From contig NZ_JAFLWW010000005.1 in the NCBI RefSeq assembly GCF_018555685.1, forward strand, positions 62,001-126,000: a DNA stretch of 64,000 bases. Direction: 5' to 3'. Numbering within the stretch: position 1 is the stretch's first letter; every line of letters starts with the position of its first letter. Below, one piece after another: positions 1 through 9,443 of the stretch. The notes below the pieces were generated by a model. That model was given only the letters and a program-made list of their open reading frames with translations. It was not told the DNA's origin and made no database searches. Source of the DNA: Aminobacter anthyllidis. GTDB taxonomy: Bacteria > Pseudomonadota > Alphaproteobacteria > Rhizobiales > Rhizobiaceae. The position numbers were made by a program, and so were the translations under genes.

Positions 1-42
1 GGTCCGACATCTAATCAATTTTCTCCGGAGCCGGGTATCACG

Positions 43-1443
43 ATGAGCGACAAGAAGGCCAGCAACCAGATGTGGGGCGGACGTTTTGCCTCGGGCCCGG
101 CTGCGATCATGGAAGCGATCAACGCCTCGATCGGCTTCGACAAGAAGCTCTACGCCCAAGACATCCGGGGTTCCGTCGCCCACTCCGAGATGCTGGCGGA
201 AACGGGCATTATTTCTGCCGACGATCAACAGAAAATCGCTCACGGCCTGAACACGATCCTGCGAGAAATCGAAGACGGCAAGTTCGCCTTCTCGACCCGC
301 CTCGAAGACATCCACATGAACATCGAGTCGCGGCTGGCCGAGCTGATCGGCCCTTCCGCCGGGCGCCTGCACACCGCGCGCTCGCGCAACGACCAGGTCG
401 CCGTCGACTTCCGGCTCTGGGTCAAGGACGAGTTCCACCGTGTCGCTGCAGCGCTGAAGGGGCTGATCGCCGCCTTCCTCGAACGCGCCGAGCAGCACGC
501 CGCAACCGTCATGCCCGGCTTCACCCATCTGCAGACGGCACAGCCGGTGACCTTCGGCCACCATTGCATGGCCTATGTCGAGATGTTCGCGCGTGACTTG
601 AGCCGCGTCCGCGACGCCATCGAGCGCATGAACGAAAGCCCGCTCGGTGCCGCGGCCCTTGCCGGCACCGGCTTCCCGATCGACCGTTTCCAAACCGCCA
701 AGGCGCTCGGTTTCCGCGAGCCGACCCGCAACTCGCTCGACTCCGTCTCTGACCGTGACTACGCGCTCGAATTCCTGGCGATCGCCGCGATCTGCGCCAC
801 CCACATGTCGCGGCTGGCCGAAGAGATCGTGATCTGGTCGACGCCGCAATTCGGCTTCGTGCGCCTGTCGGACAGCTATTCGACCGGCTCGTCGATCATG
901 CCGCAGAAGAAGAACCCCGACGCCGCCGAGCTGGTGCGGGCCAAGACCGGCCGCGTCAACGGCCATCTGATCGGGCTGTTGACCGTGATGAAGGGCCTGC
1001 CGCTGACCTATTCCAAGGACATGCAGGAAGACAAGGAAGCGGTTTTCGACGCCGCCGAGACGCTCGACCTGATGCTGGCGGCGATGACCGGCATGGTCGG
1101 CGACATGACGATCAACGACCAGGCGATGAAGAAGGCCGCCGGCTCGGGCTACTCGACCGCGACCGACCTTGCCGACTGGCTGGTGCGCGAGATCGGCCTG
1201 CCCTTCCGCGAGGCGCATCATGTCACCGGCCGTGCCGTGGCGCTGGCCGAGAGCAAGAAGCTCGGCCTGGAAAAACTTGCGCTCGAAGACCTGCAGTCGA
1301 TCCATCCGGGCATCACCGCCGACATCTTTTCGGTGCTGTCGGTGCAGAACTCGGTCAAGAGCCGGACCTCATTTGGCGGCACAGCACCTGTCGAAGTGAA
1401 GAAACAGATCCGCTACTGGAAGAAGAGACTGACGAAAGCTTGA
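43..1443 (+). CDS. argH: Argininosuccinate lyase
   Basis: Cleaves argininosuccinate to arginine and fumarate, the last step of arginine biosynthesis, in the cytosol. The 466 residues match the usual family length. The fumarase/aspartase superfamily signature [12 protein letters not shown] lies near residue 282, in the mobile catalytic-serine loop; HTARSRND near 110 and [10 protein letters not shown] near 160 are the other conserved substrate regions. A GGAG Shine-Dalgarno sequence precedes the ATG. It is followed closely by a small lipoprotein gene and lysA on the same strand, an order I remember from many alphaproteobacteria. Only 42 bases upstream are visible, so the promoter cannot be assessed. 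Confidence 0.97.
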   Translation: MSDKKASNQMWGGRFASGPAAIMEAINASIGFDKKLYAQDIRGSVAHSEMLAETGIISADDQQKIAHGLNTILREIEDGKFAFSTRLEDIHMNIESRLAELIGPSAGRLHTARSRNDQVAVDFRLWVKDEFHRVAAALKGLIAAFLERAEQHAATVMPGFTHLQTAQPVTFGHHCMAYVEMFARDLSRVRDAIERMNESPLGAAALAGTGFPIDRFQTAKALGFREPTRNSLDSVSDRDYALEFLAIAAICATHMSRLAEEIVIWSTPQFGFVRLSDSYSTGSSIMPQKKNPDAAELVRAKTGRVNGHLIGLLTVMKGLPLTYSKDMQEDKEAVFDAAETLDLMLAAMTGMVGDMTINDQAMKKAAGSGYSTATDLADWLVREIGLPFREAHHVTGRAVALAESKKLGLEKLALEDLQSIHPGITADIFSVLSVQNSVKSRTSFGGTAPVEVKKQIRYWKKRLTKA

Positions 1444-1513
1444 TTGAGCCGGGGTGCAAAGCCCAAAAATCTCCGCTACAAGCGGCGGGGAAATTTTCTC
1501 GGATGGATGGGTC

Positions 1514-1720
1514 ATGACCGCTGGCAGGATTTTGGTGACGCTCGGGCTGATGGCGGCGGTCGGCATGGTTTCGGCCTGCGGCCGCAAGGGCGATCTCGAC
1601 ACGCCTTATGACGCCGCCGTGCAGGCGCAGAAGGATGCGCAGAAGGCCGGCCAGCCTGTTGGCCCCGCCCCGGTGAAACCGGTCGCCGACAAGCCTTTCA
1701 TCCTCGACCCGCTGCTTTGA
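1514..1720 (+). CDS. lptM: Small lipoprotein, LptM (YifL)-like
   Basis: A 68-residue protein with a lipoprotein signal peptide: a short basic N-terminus, a hydrophobic stretch and a lipobox VSAC with the modified cysteine near residue 22, followed by GRKGDL. The CGxKG motif just after the lipidated cysteine is typical of the LptM/YifL family, which in E. coli helps mature the LPS translocon in the outer membrane. An upstream in-frame start at 1454 would add a hydrophilic stretch before the signal peptide, so the ATG at 1514 is preferred. The tail is rich in Ala, Pro and Lys. It lies between argH and lysA. Family assignment is likely; the function here is inferred. Confidence 0.75.
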   Translation: MTAGRILVTLGLMAAVGMVSACGRKGDLDTPYDAAVQAQKDAQKAGQPVGPAPVKPVADKPFILDPLL

Positions 1721-1750
1721 GCCGCGCTCACCTTTCGAAAGCCTGCTGCC

Positions 1751-3019
1751 GTGAACCATTTCGACTATCGTTACGGCGTCCTGCACGCCGAAGACGTGGC
1801 GCTGACCGATATCGCCGCTGCCGTCGGCACCCCGTTTTACTGCTACTCCACCGCGACGCTGACGCGCCATTTCCAGGTTTTCTCAAAGGCCTTCGCCGAT
1901 CTCGACGCGCTGGTCTGCTATGCGCTCAAGGCCAATTCCAACCAGGCGGTGCTGACGACGCTGGCAAGGCTCGGCGCCGGCGCCGACACGGTTTCGGAAG
2001 GCGAGATGCGGCGCGCACTGGCCGCCGGCATCCCGGCTGAGAAGATCGTGTTTTCGGGCGTCGGCAAGACGGCGCGCGAGATGGACTTCGCGCTCAAGGC
2101 CGGCATCTTGTGCTTCAACGTCGAATCCGAGCCGGAGCTCGAACTGCTGTCGGCGCGCGCGGTAGCCAACGGCAAGACGGCACCGGTGTCGCTGCGCATC
2201 AACCCCGATGTCGACGCCAAGACGCACAAGAAGATCTCGACCGGGCTTGCCGAAAACAAGTTCGGCATTCCGCGCCAGCGGGCGCGTGAGGTCTATGCCC
2301 GCGCAGCCGCCCTGCCCGGTCTCAAGGTGACCGGCATCGACATGCATATCGGCAGCCAGATCACCGAACTGCAGCCCTTCGACGACGCTTTCGCGCTGCT
2401 GGTCGAGCTGGTCGCCATGCTGAAGGCAGACGGCCACGCCATCGACCATGTCGACCTCGGCGGCGGGCTTGGCATTCCCTACAAGACCGACAACTCGCCG
2501 CCGCCCTTGCCCGACGCCTATGCCCGGATCGTGCACAAGCATGTCGGCAAGCTCGGCCTCAAGGTGATGTTCGAGCCGGGCCGCCTTATCGTCGGCAATG
2601 CCGGAATCCTGGTGTCGGAAGTCATCTTCGTGAAGGAAGGCGACGCCAAGAACTTCCTGATCGTCGACGCGGCGATGAACGACCTGATCAGGCCGACGCT
2701 CTACGACGCCTATCACGACATCCGCCCGGTGGTGCAGGCTGCTGCCGATGCACCGCGCATGAATGTCGACATCGTCGGGCCGGTCTGTGAAACCGGCGAC
2801 TATCTCGGCCTCGACCGCGACCTGCCGAAGCTCAAGGCAGGCGACCTGATCGCCGTCGGCACCGCCGGCGCCTATGGTGCGGTCCAGGCCGGCACCTACA
2901 ACACCCGGCTTCTGATCCCCGAAGTGCTGGTCGACGGCGACCGTTTCCATGTCGTGCGCAAGCGCCAGAGCTATGACGAGCTGATCGGCCTCGATTCGGT
3001 ACCGGACTGGCTGGCCTGA
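1751..3019 (+). CDS. lysA: Diaminopimelate decarboxylase
   Basis: Converts meso-diaminopimelate to L-lysine with PLP, the final step of the lysine pathway. The 422 residues contain the PLP-lysine motif CYALKANSNQ (Lys near 60), HIGSQI near 199, the phosphate-binding GGGLGIPY near 237 and the C-terminal CETGDYL motif near 345, all standard for fold-type III decarboxylases. The start is a GTG 30 bases after the preceding lipoprotein gene, suggesting cotranscription with argH and lptM. Nothing in the protein looks unusual. Confidence 0.96.
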   Translation: MNHFDYRYGVLHAEDVALTDIAAAVGTPFYCYSTATLTRHFQVFSKAFADLDALVCYALKANSNQAVLTTLARLGAGADTVSEGEMRRALAAGIPAEKIVFSGVGKTAREMDFALKAGILCFNVESEPELELLSARAVANGKTAPVSLRINPDVDAKTHKKISTGLAENKFGIPRQRAREVYARAAALPGLKVTGIDMHIGSQITELQPFDDAFALLVELVAMLKADGHAIDHVDLGGGLGIPYKTDNSPPPLPDAYARIVHKHVGKLGLKVMFEPGRLIVGNAGILVSEVIFVKEGDAKNFLIVDAAMNDLIRPTLYDAYHDIRPVVQAAADAPRMNVDIVGPVCETGDYLGLDRDLPKLKAGDLIAVGTAGAYGAVQAGTYNTRLLIPEVLVDGDRFHVVRKRQSYDELIGLDSVPDWLA

Positions 3020-3065
3020 CGGCCGCGGACTGGAAGCTGCGGCGGGACCGAGTTTGATTTGCTGG

Positions 3066-3251
3066 TCGGTCGTGCGTCCTTCGACAAGCTCAGGATGAGG
3101 ACGACAAGCTCAGGATAAGGACCGTTGGTGCTGACAGCGTTCATGTTGAAGAGTTCGACTTGAACGCTACTTCGAGACGGCGATAGCGCAAACAGTCCTC
3201 ACCCTGAGCTTGTCGTCCTCATCCTGAGCTTGTCGAAGGACGCACGACCGA
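3066..3251. repeat. Long inverted repeat with 49-bp arms
   Basis: Positions 3066-3114 and 3203-3251 are exact reverse complements (49 of 49 by eye), separated by 88 bases. Each arm holds two copies of the core CAAGCTCAGGAT, so there is also an internal repeat. The core resembles dispersed intergenic palindromes common in rhizobial genomes. In RNA it would form a very stable stem between lysA and the next gene, where it could act as a terminator or 3' stabiliser. No other feature is seen in the 350-base gap. Confidence 0.85.
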
Positions 3252-3368
3252 TCAACGGCACTCAATTGATCTTTCACGATTACGTTGGTCGCCTCGCCTT
3301 CGCCGCGATTGATGGTATTCTGCCAGAGGCAAGTGGCTGCATCCCGCGCCGCCCAAGCGGAAGGGCCG

Positions 3369-5945
3369 ATGACGGAACCGACAAGACCAGCGCTGCATCG
3401 TAACATTGCCGTAAGCCTGGGCAGGACGCGCCTGGCCATCGCCACGGCCATGGTCGTCGAGCGCGGCTGGCCGCTTGTGCTGCCGCTGATCGTCGTTACG
3501 AGCCTGTTCGTCAGCCTGTCGTGGCTCGGCCTGTTCCGGGTCCTGCCAGATATGGCGCGCATGGCGCTGGCCGCAGCCTTCGCTCTCGCCGGACTGGCCT
3601 CGATTTATCCGCTGCGGTTTTTCCGCTTGCCATCGTGGGCGGAGATCGACAGCCGTCTCGAACGCGCCAACCAGCTGCTGCACACACCGGTCCAGGTCCA
3701 GACCGACCGGCCCTCCGGCAGGCCCGACAGCTTCTCCGACGCCTTGTGGCGCGAACACCAGAAGCGAATGGCCGAAAGGCTCGGCACGCTCGGCGGCGAC
3801 CTGCCGCAGACGCGCGTGCCCGAACGCGACCCATGGGCGCTGCGCGCCGCGGCTGCCCTGCTGTTCGTCTGTGCCTTTGCCTTTTCCTTCGGCCCGATTG
3901 GCGGGCGGCTTGGCGATGCCTTCAGGGCGCATGCGGCGCGCGATGCGGTTCCGCCGCGCATCGACGCCTGGGTGACGCCGCCGACCTACACCGGCAAGGC
4001 GCCGATCTTCCTGACCGCCGATGCCAGCAAGGATACCCCTGTCATCAACGTGCCCGAAGGCAGCGAATTGTCGCTGCGCGTCACCGGCGGCGCCGGCGAC
4101 GAAACGCTCGCCTTCTCCGACGCCACAGGTGCCGTGCGTGACATCGCGCCGATGGACCAGAAAGCCGATCCAGCCGCCCCTGTGACGCCAGGGCCTGTCG
4201 CCACCGTGCGGCAGTTCTCCGAAAAGCTTGTCGCAGAGGGCAAGCTGACGCTGAAATCCGGCGACAACGAACTCGACAGCTGGGGTTTTGCCGTCACCCC
4301 CGACAATCCCCCCAAGATCAGCTTTGCCGGCGAGCCCAAGCGCGCCGTCAACGGCACGCTGGAGCTGAATTACAACGTCGAGGACGACTATGGCGCAGCC
4401 TCGGCCAAGGCCGGTTTTGTGCTCGCAGAAGACCAGTCGCCAAATGCCCGCCCGCTCTACGGCCCGCCGGAAATGCCGCTTTCCCTGCCGCGCCGAGGCG
4501 CTGCCAAGAAGCCGACCAAGGCGACACGCGACCTGACAGAGCACGTCTGGGCCGGCGCGTCGGTGAAGCTGACGCTGCAAGCGGTGGATGATGCCGGCCA
4601 GGAGGCGAAGAGCGAAACCAAGACGATCATCCTGCCCGAAAAGCCGTTCACCAACCCGCTTGCCCGGGCGGTGATCGAACAGCGGCGCCTGCTGGCGCTT
4701 GACGCCAATGCCAAGCCGCGCGTGCTCGAGCTGATGGACGCGATCACCCTGCGCCCCGAAGACACGATCGAAAATCTCTCGCATTACCTAGCTTTGATGA
4801 GCGCGCGCACGCGGCTGCAGATGGCGGGTTCCGAGGACCAGTTGCGCGAGGAAGTCGCCTATCTCTGGCAGGTCGCGCTCGGCATCGAGGAAGGCGACCT
4901 GTCGGCGGCGGAAAAGCGCCTGCGCCAGGCGCAGCAGGCATTGCAGGACGCGCTCGAACGCGGTGCCAGCGACGAGGAAATCGACAAGCTGATGGCCGAG
5001 TTGCGCGACGCTATGAACGACTTCCTGCGCGAATTCGCCGAACGCAACCAGCAAAACCAGAACGCCCAGAACCAGTCGCCGGCCCAGGAGCTGCGCCAGA
5101 GCGACCTGCAGCGCATGCTCGACCAGATCGAGAACCTGGCCAAGTCGGGTAACCGCGACCAGGCTAAGGAGCTTCTGTCCCAATTGCAGGACATGATGAA
5201 CAACTTGCAGGCCGGCAAGCGGCAGCAAGGCCAGCAGGGCCAGCAGAACTCCGAGATGCGCCAGCAGATGGACAAGCTTGGCGAGATCATGCGGCGCCAG
5301 CAGGAGATGATGAACGAGACCTTCCGCATGGACCAGATGCAGCGCGGTCCACAGGGCGACCAGCAGAGCGATCCGTTCGGCGACAATGGCGAGCCCGGTC
5401 AACAGCAGGATAAGCAAGGCAAAGGCCAGCAGGGCAAGCCGATGACGCCGCAGGAGTTCGCCGATGCGCTGAAACAGTTGCAGCAGGGCCAGGGCCAGCT
5501 GGAGAAGGACCTCGAAGCGCTGATGAAGAGCCTCGAAGGCCTTGGCATCAAGCCGGGCGAAGGCTTTGGCGACGCGGGCGAATCGATGAACCAGGCAGAG
5601 GGCTCGCTCGGCAAGGGCGAAGGCGACCGTGCCGTCGGTCATCAGGGCCGTGCGCTGGAAGCACTGCGCAAAGGCGCCCAGGACATGATGCAGCAGATGC
5701 AGGCGATGCAGGGCGACCAGGGCGGCAGCGGCGAAGGCGGCCGCCAGCAGAATGCCGGTCGCGACCCACTCGGCCGTCCGAGCGCCTCCGATGGTCCCGA
5801 CCAAGGCGATACGACGACAGTGCCCGACGTGATCGACGCGCAACGCGCGCGCCAGATCCTCGACGCGATCCGCAAGCGGCTCGGCAACGCGCTGAGCCCC
5901 GAACTGGAGCGCAGCTATCTCGAGCGACTGCTGGAGTTGAAGTAG
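3369..5945 (+). CDS. TIGR02302 / DUF4175 family membrane protein
   Basis: An 858-residue protein. The N-terminus has two adjacent hydrophobic segments (about residues 30-50 and 58-80) and a third near 160-180, followed by a long presumably periplasmic region. Residues about 560-720 are extremely rich in Gln, Asn and Met (many QQGQQ and NQQNQN runs) and a Gly/Gln-rich stretch follows. This layout matches the alphaproteobacterial TIGR02302 family, whose function is unknown to me. Longer in-frame starts exist at 3285 and 3315, but the ATG at 3369 has GGAAGGG just upstream. It follows lysA, from which it is separated by the long inverted repeat. Confidence 0.82.
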   Translation: MTEPTRPALHRNIAVSLGRTRLAIATAMVVERGWPLVLPLIVVTSLFVSLSWLGLFRVLPDMARMALAAAFALAGLASIYPLRFFRLPSWAEIDSRLERANQLLHTPVQVQTDRPSGRPDSFSDALWREHQKRMAERLGTLGGDLPQTRVPERDPWALRAAAALLFVCAFAFSFGPIGGRLGDAFRAHAARDAVPPRIDAWVTPPTYTGKAPIFLTADASKDTPVINVPEGSELSLRVTGGAGDETLAFSDATGAVRDIAPMDQKADPAAPVTPGPVATVRQFSEKLVAEGKLTLKSGDNELDSWGFAVTPDNPPKISFAGEPKRAVNGTLELNYNVEDDYGAASAKAGFVLAEDQSPNARPLYGPPEMPLSLPRRGAAKKPTKATRDLTEHVWAGASVKLTLQAVDDAGQEAKSETKTIILPEKPFTNPLARAVIEQRRLLALDANAKPRVLELMDAITLRPEDTIENLSHYLALMSARTRLQMAGSEDQLREEVAYLWQVALGIEEGDLSAAEKRLRQAQQALQDALERGASDEEIDKLMAELRDAMNDFLREFAERNQQNQNAQNQSPAQELRQSDLQRMLDQIENLAKSGNRDQAKELLSQLQDMMNNLQAGKRQQGQQGQQNSEMRQQMDKLGEIMRRQQEMMNETFRMDQMQRGPQGDQQSDPFGDNGEPGQQQDKQGKGQQGKPMTPQEFADALKQLQQGQGQLEKDLEALMKSLEGLGIKPGEGFGDAGESMNQAEGSLGKGEGDRAVGHQGRALEALRKGAQDMMQQMQAMQGDQGGSGEGGRQQNAGRDPLGRPSASDGPDQGDTTTVPDVIDAQRARQILDAIRKRLGNALSPELERSYLERLLELK

Positions 5946-6269
5946 GTTTAGCAGCGGCGGGAGCTACCTTGCTTCATTCGCCACCCAGCACCGACGACGG
6001 CCCGATCTCCCCCCTTGAGGAGGAGATGTCCGGCAGGACACAGGGGGGGGTGCGAAGAAGCGCGGGTCCGAAAGTGTCGCTATCACTGCCGCTCGGACGC
6101 CGTCTCCCGGCCTCAGCCGGGAACCATGCCAGCTTCTTGCGCCATGATCATGGCTTTCTCCTCGTTTGATGCAGCCGCAATAGCATCTCCCTCCCAACAC
6201 CATTTTGTCAGGAGCCTTGGCAGCAAGTCGACTCAGTTCGCAATCAGCGCCGGTGATGGCCGCGCGCGA
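5946..6269. other. Intergenic gap with a short palindromic repeat
   Basis: A 324-base gap between two convergent genes. I see no credible coding sequence. Around 6009-6052 there is a C-run/G-run segment (CCCCCCTTGAGG, then CAGGGGGGGG) of the type found dispersed in rhizobial genomes. It could act as a bidirectional transcription barrier, but no clean U-tract follows it. Confidence 0.45.
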
Positions 6270-7130
6270 TCAGCGCCGCTGATGAAAAGCATCCCGGATG
6301 GCATCGGCCATGGCGTCGACGGCTTCGCTGTTGGCGCGTGGATTGCGATGCATCACGACCCTCGTCGTGTCGATCTGCCCGAAACCTTCGGCATCAGTCA
6401 GTTCGCGGCAGTCAACGGGAATGTTGCTGCGCGCCATCGGCGCGAGGGCCAGCCCGGCGGTGACGGCAAGGGTAAGCCCGTTCGTGGTGTCGCTGGTGTA
6501 GGCGAAGCGGTAGTCGATGCCACGCTGCTCCAGCGAGCGAAGTGCATATTCGCGCGACCAGCCATGGCGCGTGTACATGGCGATCGGCAGCGGCCGCTCC
6601 AGATGAAGGTGATGATGGAGGGAAGCCACCCAGACGGTGGGATCGTTCATCAGCACCTCGGCGCCCGAAGGCTGTTGCCATTCGAAGACCACCGCCAGGT
6701 CGAGCTCTCCCGCCGCCAGTGCCGCCAGCTGGGAGACCGAATAGCCGAACCGGACGGTTATCTCGACCTGGGAGTGGCGCTTCGTAAAAGCTCCAAGCGC
6801 GCGCGACAGGACGGGCTGTCCATACTCCTCGGGGATGCCGATCCGCACCGGCCCGCCAAGCGGCGCAGCGCGCATCGACGAGGCGGTTTCATCGAGCAGG
6901 GCAACGATGCGGCGGGCATTGCCGACAAGCTCGGTGCCGCGCTCGGTGAGCGTGACACCGCGCGCGCCGCGCTCGAACAGCACGCCGCCGACAACCTCCT
7001 CGAGGCGCTTGATCTGCATGCTGATGGCCGACTGGGTACGCCCGACGCCTTCGGCAGCACGGGTGAAGTTGCCGCTCTCGGCGACGGCCAGGAACGTGCG
7101 CAACAGGTCGCTGTCGAGGCGTGCGGTCAT
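6270..7130 (-). CDS. LysR-family transcriptional regulator
   Basis: A 286-residue LysR-type regulator. The N-terminal winged helix-turn-helix covers about residues 1-60 (LRTFLAVAESGNFTRAAEGVGRTQSAISMQIKRLEE), written here only as a region; the rest is a periplasmic-binding-protein-like effector domain. ATG at 7130 gives the usual family N-terminus; another in-frame ATG at 7148 is possible. The 12-bp palindrome GAAAACGTTTTC (7131-7142) lies directly before the chosen start. The next gene, a transporter at 7522, is divergent and is the natural candidate target. The effector is unknown. Confidence 0.9.
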   Translation of the reverse strand: MTARLDSDLLRTFLAVAESGNFTRAAEGVGRTQSAISMQIKRLEEVVGGVLFERGARGVTLTERGTELVGNARRIVALLDETASSMRAAPLGGPVRIGIPEEYGQPVLSRALGAFTKRHSQVEITVRFGYSVSQLAALAAGELDLAVVFEWQQPSGAEVLMNDPTVWVASLHHHLHLERPLPIAMYTRHGWSREYALRSLEQRGIDYRFAYTSDTTNGLTLAVTAGLALAPMARSNIPVDCRELTDAEGFGQIDTTRVVMHRNPRANSEAVDAMADAIRDAFHQRR

Positions 7131-7142
7131 GAAAACGTTTTC
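7131..7142. promoter_or_regulatory. 12-bp perfect palindrome, possible operator
   Basis: GAAAACGTTTTC is a perfect palindrome directly upstream of the preferred LysR start. It resembles LacI/PurR-type operator cores in symmetry and central CG, but no LacI-family gene is nearby. It could be an operator of the regulator gene. Confidence 0.35.
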
Positions 7143-7281
7143 AGTCATGAGAAAATCTAATGGCTGTCATCATTCCAATTCGTTTGCATCGTGTCAAACG
7201 CCAAGGAATAGTCGCCCTACCCATTGGAAGGTGGCTGCAAGAGATGCGGCTACGGACTGGTAAGTACCGTCCTTACTTTCA

Positions 7282-7312
7282 CCCGCCGCGACTTTGCCGG
7301 CGGGTTTTTTTT
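7282..7312 (+). terminator. Intrinsic terminator with no obvious upstream gene
   Basis: A 7-bp G+C stem (CCCGCCG at 7282-7288 with CGGCGGG at 7298-7304) is followed by eight T residues, a textbook plus-strand Rho-independent terminator. No plus-strand gene lies upstream, because the preceding LysR gene runs the other way. It may end a small RNA or an attenuated leader of the transporter gene at 7522. Confidence 0.75.
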
Positions 7313-7521
7313 GGCCGGTGCATGGCTCACGAAAATCGGAAATCGGTGTTCGGAAGGATCAGGCACACGTTCAAAGTGCTGCCGCGTCCTTTGCGCTTAC
7401 AATTGGACGCGGCGCACTGTAGACCCCTGGCCCAACAGGAGGCGGCGACAAGCGCTCTCGCCCTGCCCCATCCCAAGATAGAATTGGTCAAACGACCTCA
7501 TATGACAGGCAATCCAGGCAA

Positions 7522-8466
7522 ATGCGCAACAGAACGCTTCTCGGCATCCTCTGCCTTTGCCTGGGCGTGCTGGTGTTTTCGATCCAGGACGCCCTGATCA
7601 AGGCCGTGGCCGGCACCTACCCGGTAAGCGAAGCCCTGCTGATCCGCGCCATGGTGGCGCTGCCGATCCTGCTGTGGATGGTGCATCGCGATGTCGGCCT
7701 GGCGGCACTGGCCTCGCCCAACTGGCGCTTCCTCGCCACCCGCTCGTCGATCCTGTTCGTGTCCTACTGCGCCTACTACCTGGCGATCCCGGCGCTGCCG
7801 ATCGCCGATGCGGCGGCACTGTTTTTCCTGGCGCCGCTGCTGATCATGACGATGGCCGGTCCGTATCTCGGCGAGCGTGTGCCGTGGCAGAGCCTCGCCG
7901 CCGGGGCTGTCGGCCTGCTCGGCGTCATCGTCATGGTCAATCCGGGGGCAGGCATCTTCGAATGGGCGGCATTGCTGTCGCTGGTCTCGGCCGGCCTCTA
8001 CAGCTTCTCGCAGCTGATGGCGCGCAAGATCGGCGTGACCGAAAGCGCAACGACGATGGCCTTCTACCAGAACGCCGCCTATCTCATCGGCGCGGTGGTG
8101 ATCACGACGGTCTTCACGGCCACCGGCTTCCAGCAGACCGGACACCCTAGCCTCGACTTCCTGATGCGGCCTTGGATCTGGCCAAGCCTGCGCGACTTCC
8201 TGATGATGGGCGCCTGCGGCATCATCGCCGCTGCCGGCATGGTGCTGCTTGGCCAGGCCTACCGGCTGACGCCGGCCAACAAGGCGGCGACGTTCGAATA
8301 TACCGGCCTGTTGTGGGCGCCGTTATGGGGCTTCCTGTTCTTCGCCGAAATCCCTGGCAGCGGCACGGTGATCGGCGCGCTTTTGATCGTCGGCGCCGGT
8401 ATCTTCGCGCTCAATGTCGGGACGCGGCCGCCTCAGGCAGCACCGGCAAGTGCCACCGCCGACTGA
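7522..8466 (+). CDS. DMT-superfamily (EamA) transporter
   Basis: A 314-residue protein made almost entirely of hydrophobic helices, consistent with ten transmembrane segments in two EamA repeats (about residues 5-140 and 150-290). The second repeat ends with the typical EYTGLLWAPLWGF and GALLIVGAG segments. The family exports amino acids, metabolites or drugs across the inner membrane; the substrate cannot be read from sequence. It is divergent from the LysR gene, with 390 bases between them. Its 3' end overlaps the end of the opposing response-regulator gene by 34 bases. Confidence 0.88.
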   Translation: MRNRTLLGILCLCLGVLVFSIQDALIKAVAGTYPVSEALLIRAMVALPILLWMVHRDVGLAALASPNWRFLATRSSILFVSYCAYYLAIPALPIADAAALFFLAPLLIMTMAGPYLGERVPWQSLAAGAVGLLGVIVMVNPGAGIFEWAALLSLVSAGLYSFSQLMARKIGVTESATTMAFYQNAAYLIGAVVITTVFTATGFQQTGHPSLDFLMRPWIWPSLRDFLMMGACGIIAAAGMVLLGQAYRLTPANKAATFEYTGLLWAPLWGFLFFAEIPGSGTVIGALLIVGAGIFALNVGTRPPQAAPASATAD

Positions 8467-8828
8467 GCGGCGAGCGCTAGCGAAACGCGGTCGCGGATCT
8501 CCGACAGGGTGAACGGCTTTTGCACGACATCGATGATGATCGCGTCGAGTTCCTCGGCGCGCTCGCGCTGGTCGGCATAGCCGGTCATCAGCAGGATCGG
8601 CAGCCCGGGAAAGGAGCGTGCCGCATTCTGCGCCATCTCGATGCCGTCCATCTCCGGCATGCGGATGTCGGAGACGACAAGGTCGTAGGCGCCCTTGCGG
8701 GCATGGATACGCTCCAGCCCTTCGGCGCCGTCGCAAGCGACATCGACACTATGGCCGGCGCGCTCCAGCGCGCGGGCAGCAAGGGTACGGACGGACTCGT
8801 CGTCCTCAACGATCAGAAGTTTTGCCAT
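8433..8828 (-). CDS. CpdR-like single-domain response regulator
   Basis: A 131-residue stand-alone receiver domain with no output domain. The acidic pocket (E8, D9, D10), phospho-acceptor Asp54 in SDIRMP, Thr82 in MTGY and Lys104 in QKPF are all present, so it should be phosphorylatable. Length and the MDGIE motif resemble CpdR, which in Caulobacter and Sinorhizobium controls ClpXP-mediated proteolysis of cell-cycle proteins, but the match is not close enough to call it cpdR. It lies next to hpt on the same strand with a 63-base gap. Its 3' end overlaps the opposing transporter gene. Confidence 0.78.
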   Translation of the reverse strand: MAKLLIVEDDESVRTLAARALERAGHSVDVACDGAEGLERIHARKGAYDLVVSDIRMPEMDGIEMAQNAARSFPGLPILLMTGYADQRERAEELDAIIIDVVQKPFTLSEIRDRVSLALAAQSAVALAGAA

Positions 8829-8891
8829 GGCGGCGATATTTGCCGCGACTGGTTGACGATTCCTGAACGCCGCAAAATTTGTGATCGCCGC

Positions 8892-9434
8892 TCAGGCCTC
8901 GCCCTTGACCACGCCGACAAAGGGCAGCTCGCGGAAGGCGTGCGCCACGTCCATGCCGTAGCCGACGACGAAATAGTCCGGGCAGTCAAAACCGACATAG
9001 TCGGCGTCGAGGTCGGTCTTGCGGCGCATGCGCTTGTCGAGCAGCACCGCGATCGAGCAGCTCTTGGCGCCGCGCGACATCATCAGCTCACGGGTGAACT
9101 TCAGCGTCTTGCCCGATTCGAGAATGTCGTCGATCAGCAGAACGTCGCGGCCGGCGACTTCGTTGTCGATGTCGCGCAGCACGCGAACCTCGCCGCTGGT
9201 CGTGCCGGCGCCGTAGCTCGAGATGAAGATGAACTCGACTTCCGGCGACAGGCCGACGTCGTGCATGGCGCGGATCAGGTCGGCGGCGAAGATGAACGAG
9301 CCCTTGAGCACCGAGATGACCAGCAGGTCGGTGTAGTCGTGCGCTGCGATGTCCTTGGCGAGTTCGAGATTGCGCCGCGCAATCGCCGAGGCGGAGAACA
9401 GCACTTCGATTTCCTTGTCGCGCACAACTGGCAT
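8892..9434 (-). CDS. hpt: Hypoxanthine phosphoribosyltransferase
   Basis: Salvages hypoxanthine (and usually guanine) to the nucleoside monophosphate using PRPP in the cytosol. The 180-residue length is normal. The PRPP-binding signature VLLIDDILESGKTL spans residues 98-111, VLKGSFIFAADL near 42 is the first conserved loop, and DYVGFDCPDYFVVGYGMD near the C-terminus holds the purine-binding residues. The ATG lies 9 bases from the end of the upstream unknown gene on the same strand, so the two are probably cotranscribed. Confidence 0.95.
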   Translation of the reverse strand: MPVVRDKEIEVLFSASAIARRNLELAKDIAAHDYTDLLVISVLKGSFIFAADLIRAMHDVGLSPEVEFIFISSYGAGTTSGEVRVLRDIDNEVAGRDVLLIDDILESGKTLKFTRELMMSRGAKSCSIAVLLDKRMRRKTDLDADYVGFDCPDYFVVGYGMDVAHAFRELPFVGVVKGEA

Positions 9435-9443
9435 GACGGCATC

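Noticed and set aside
3252-4784. A 510-codon minus-strand open frame over the TIGR02302 gene
   Set aside because: The opposite strand encodes a protein with clear membrane segments and a family match; this frame is Arg/Gly/His-rich shadow sequence.
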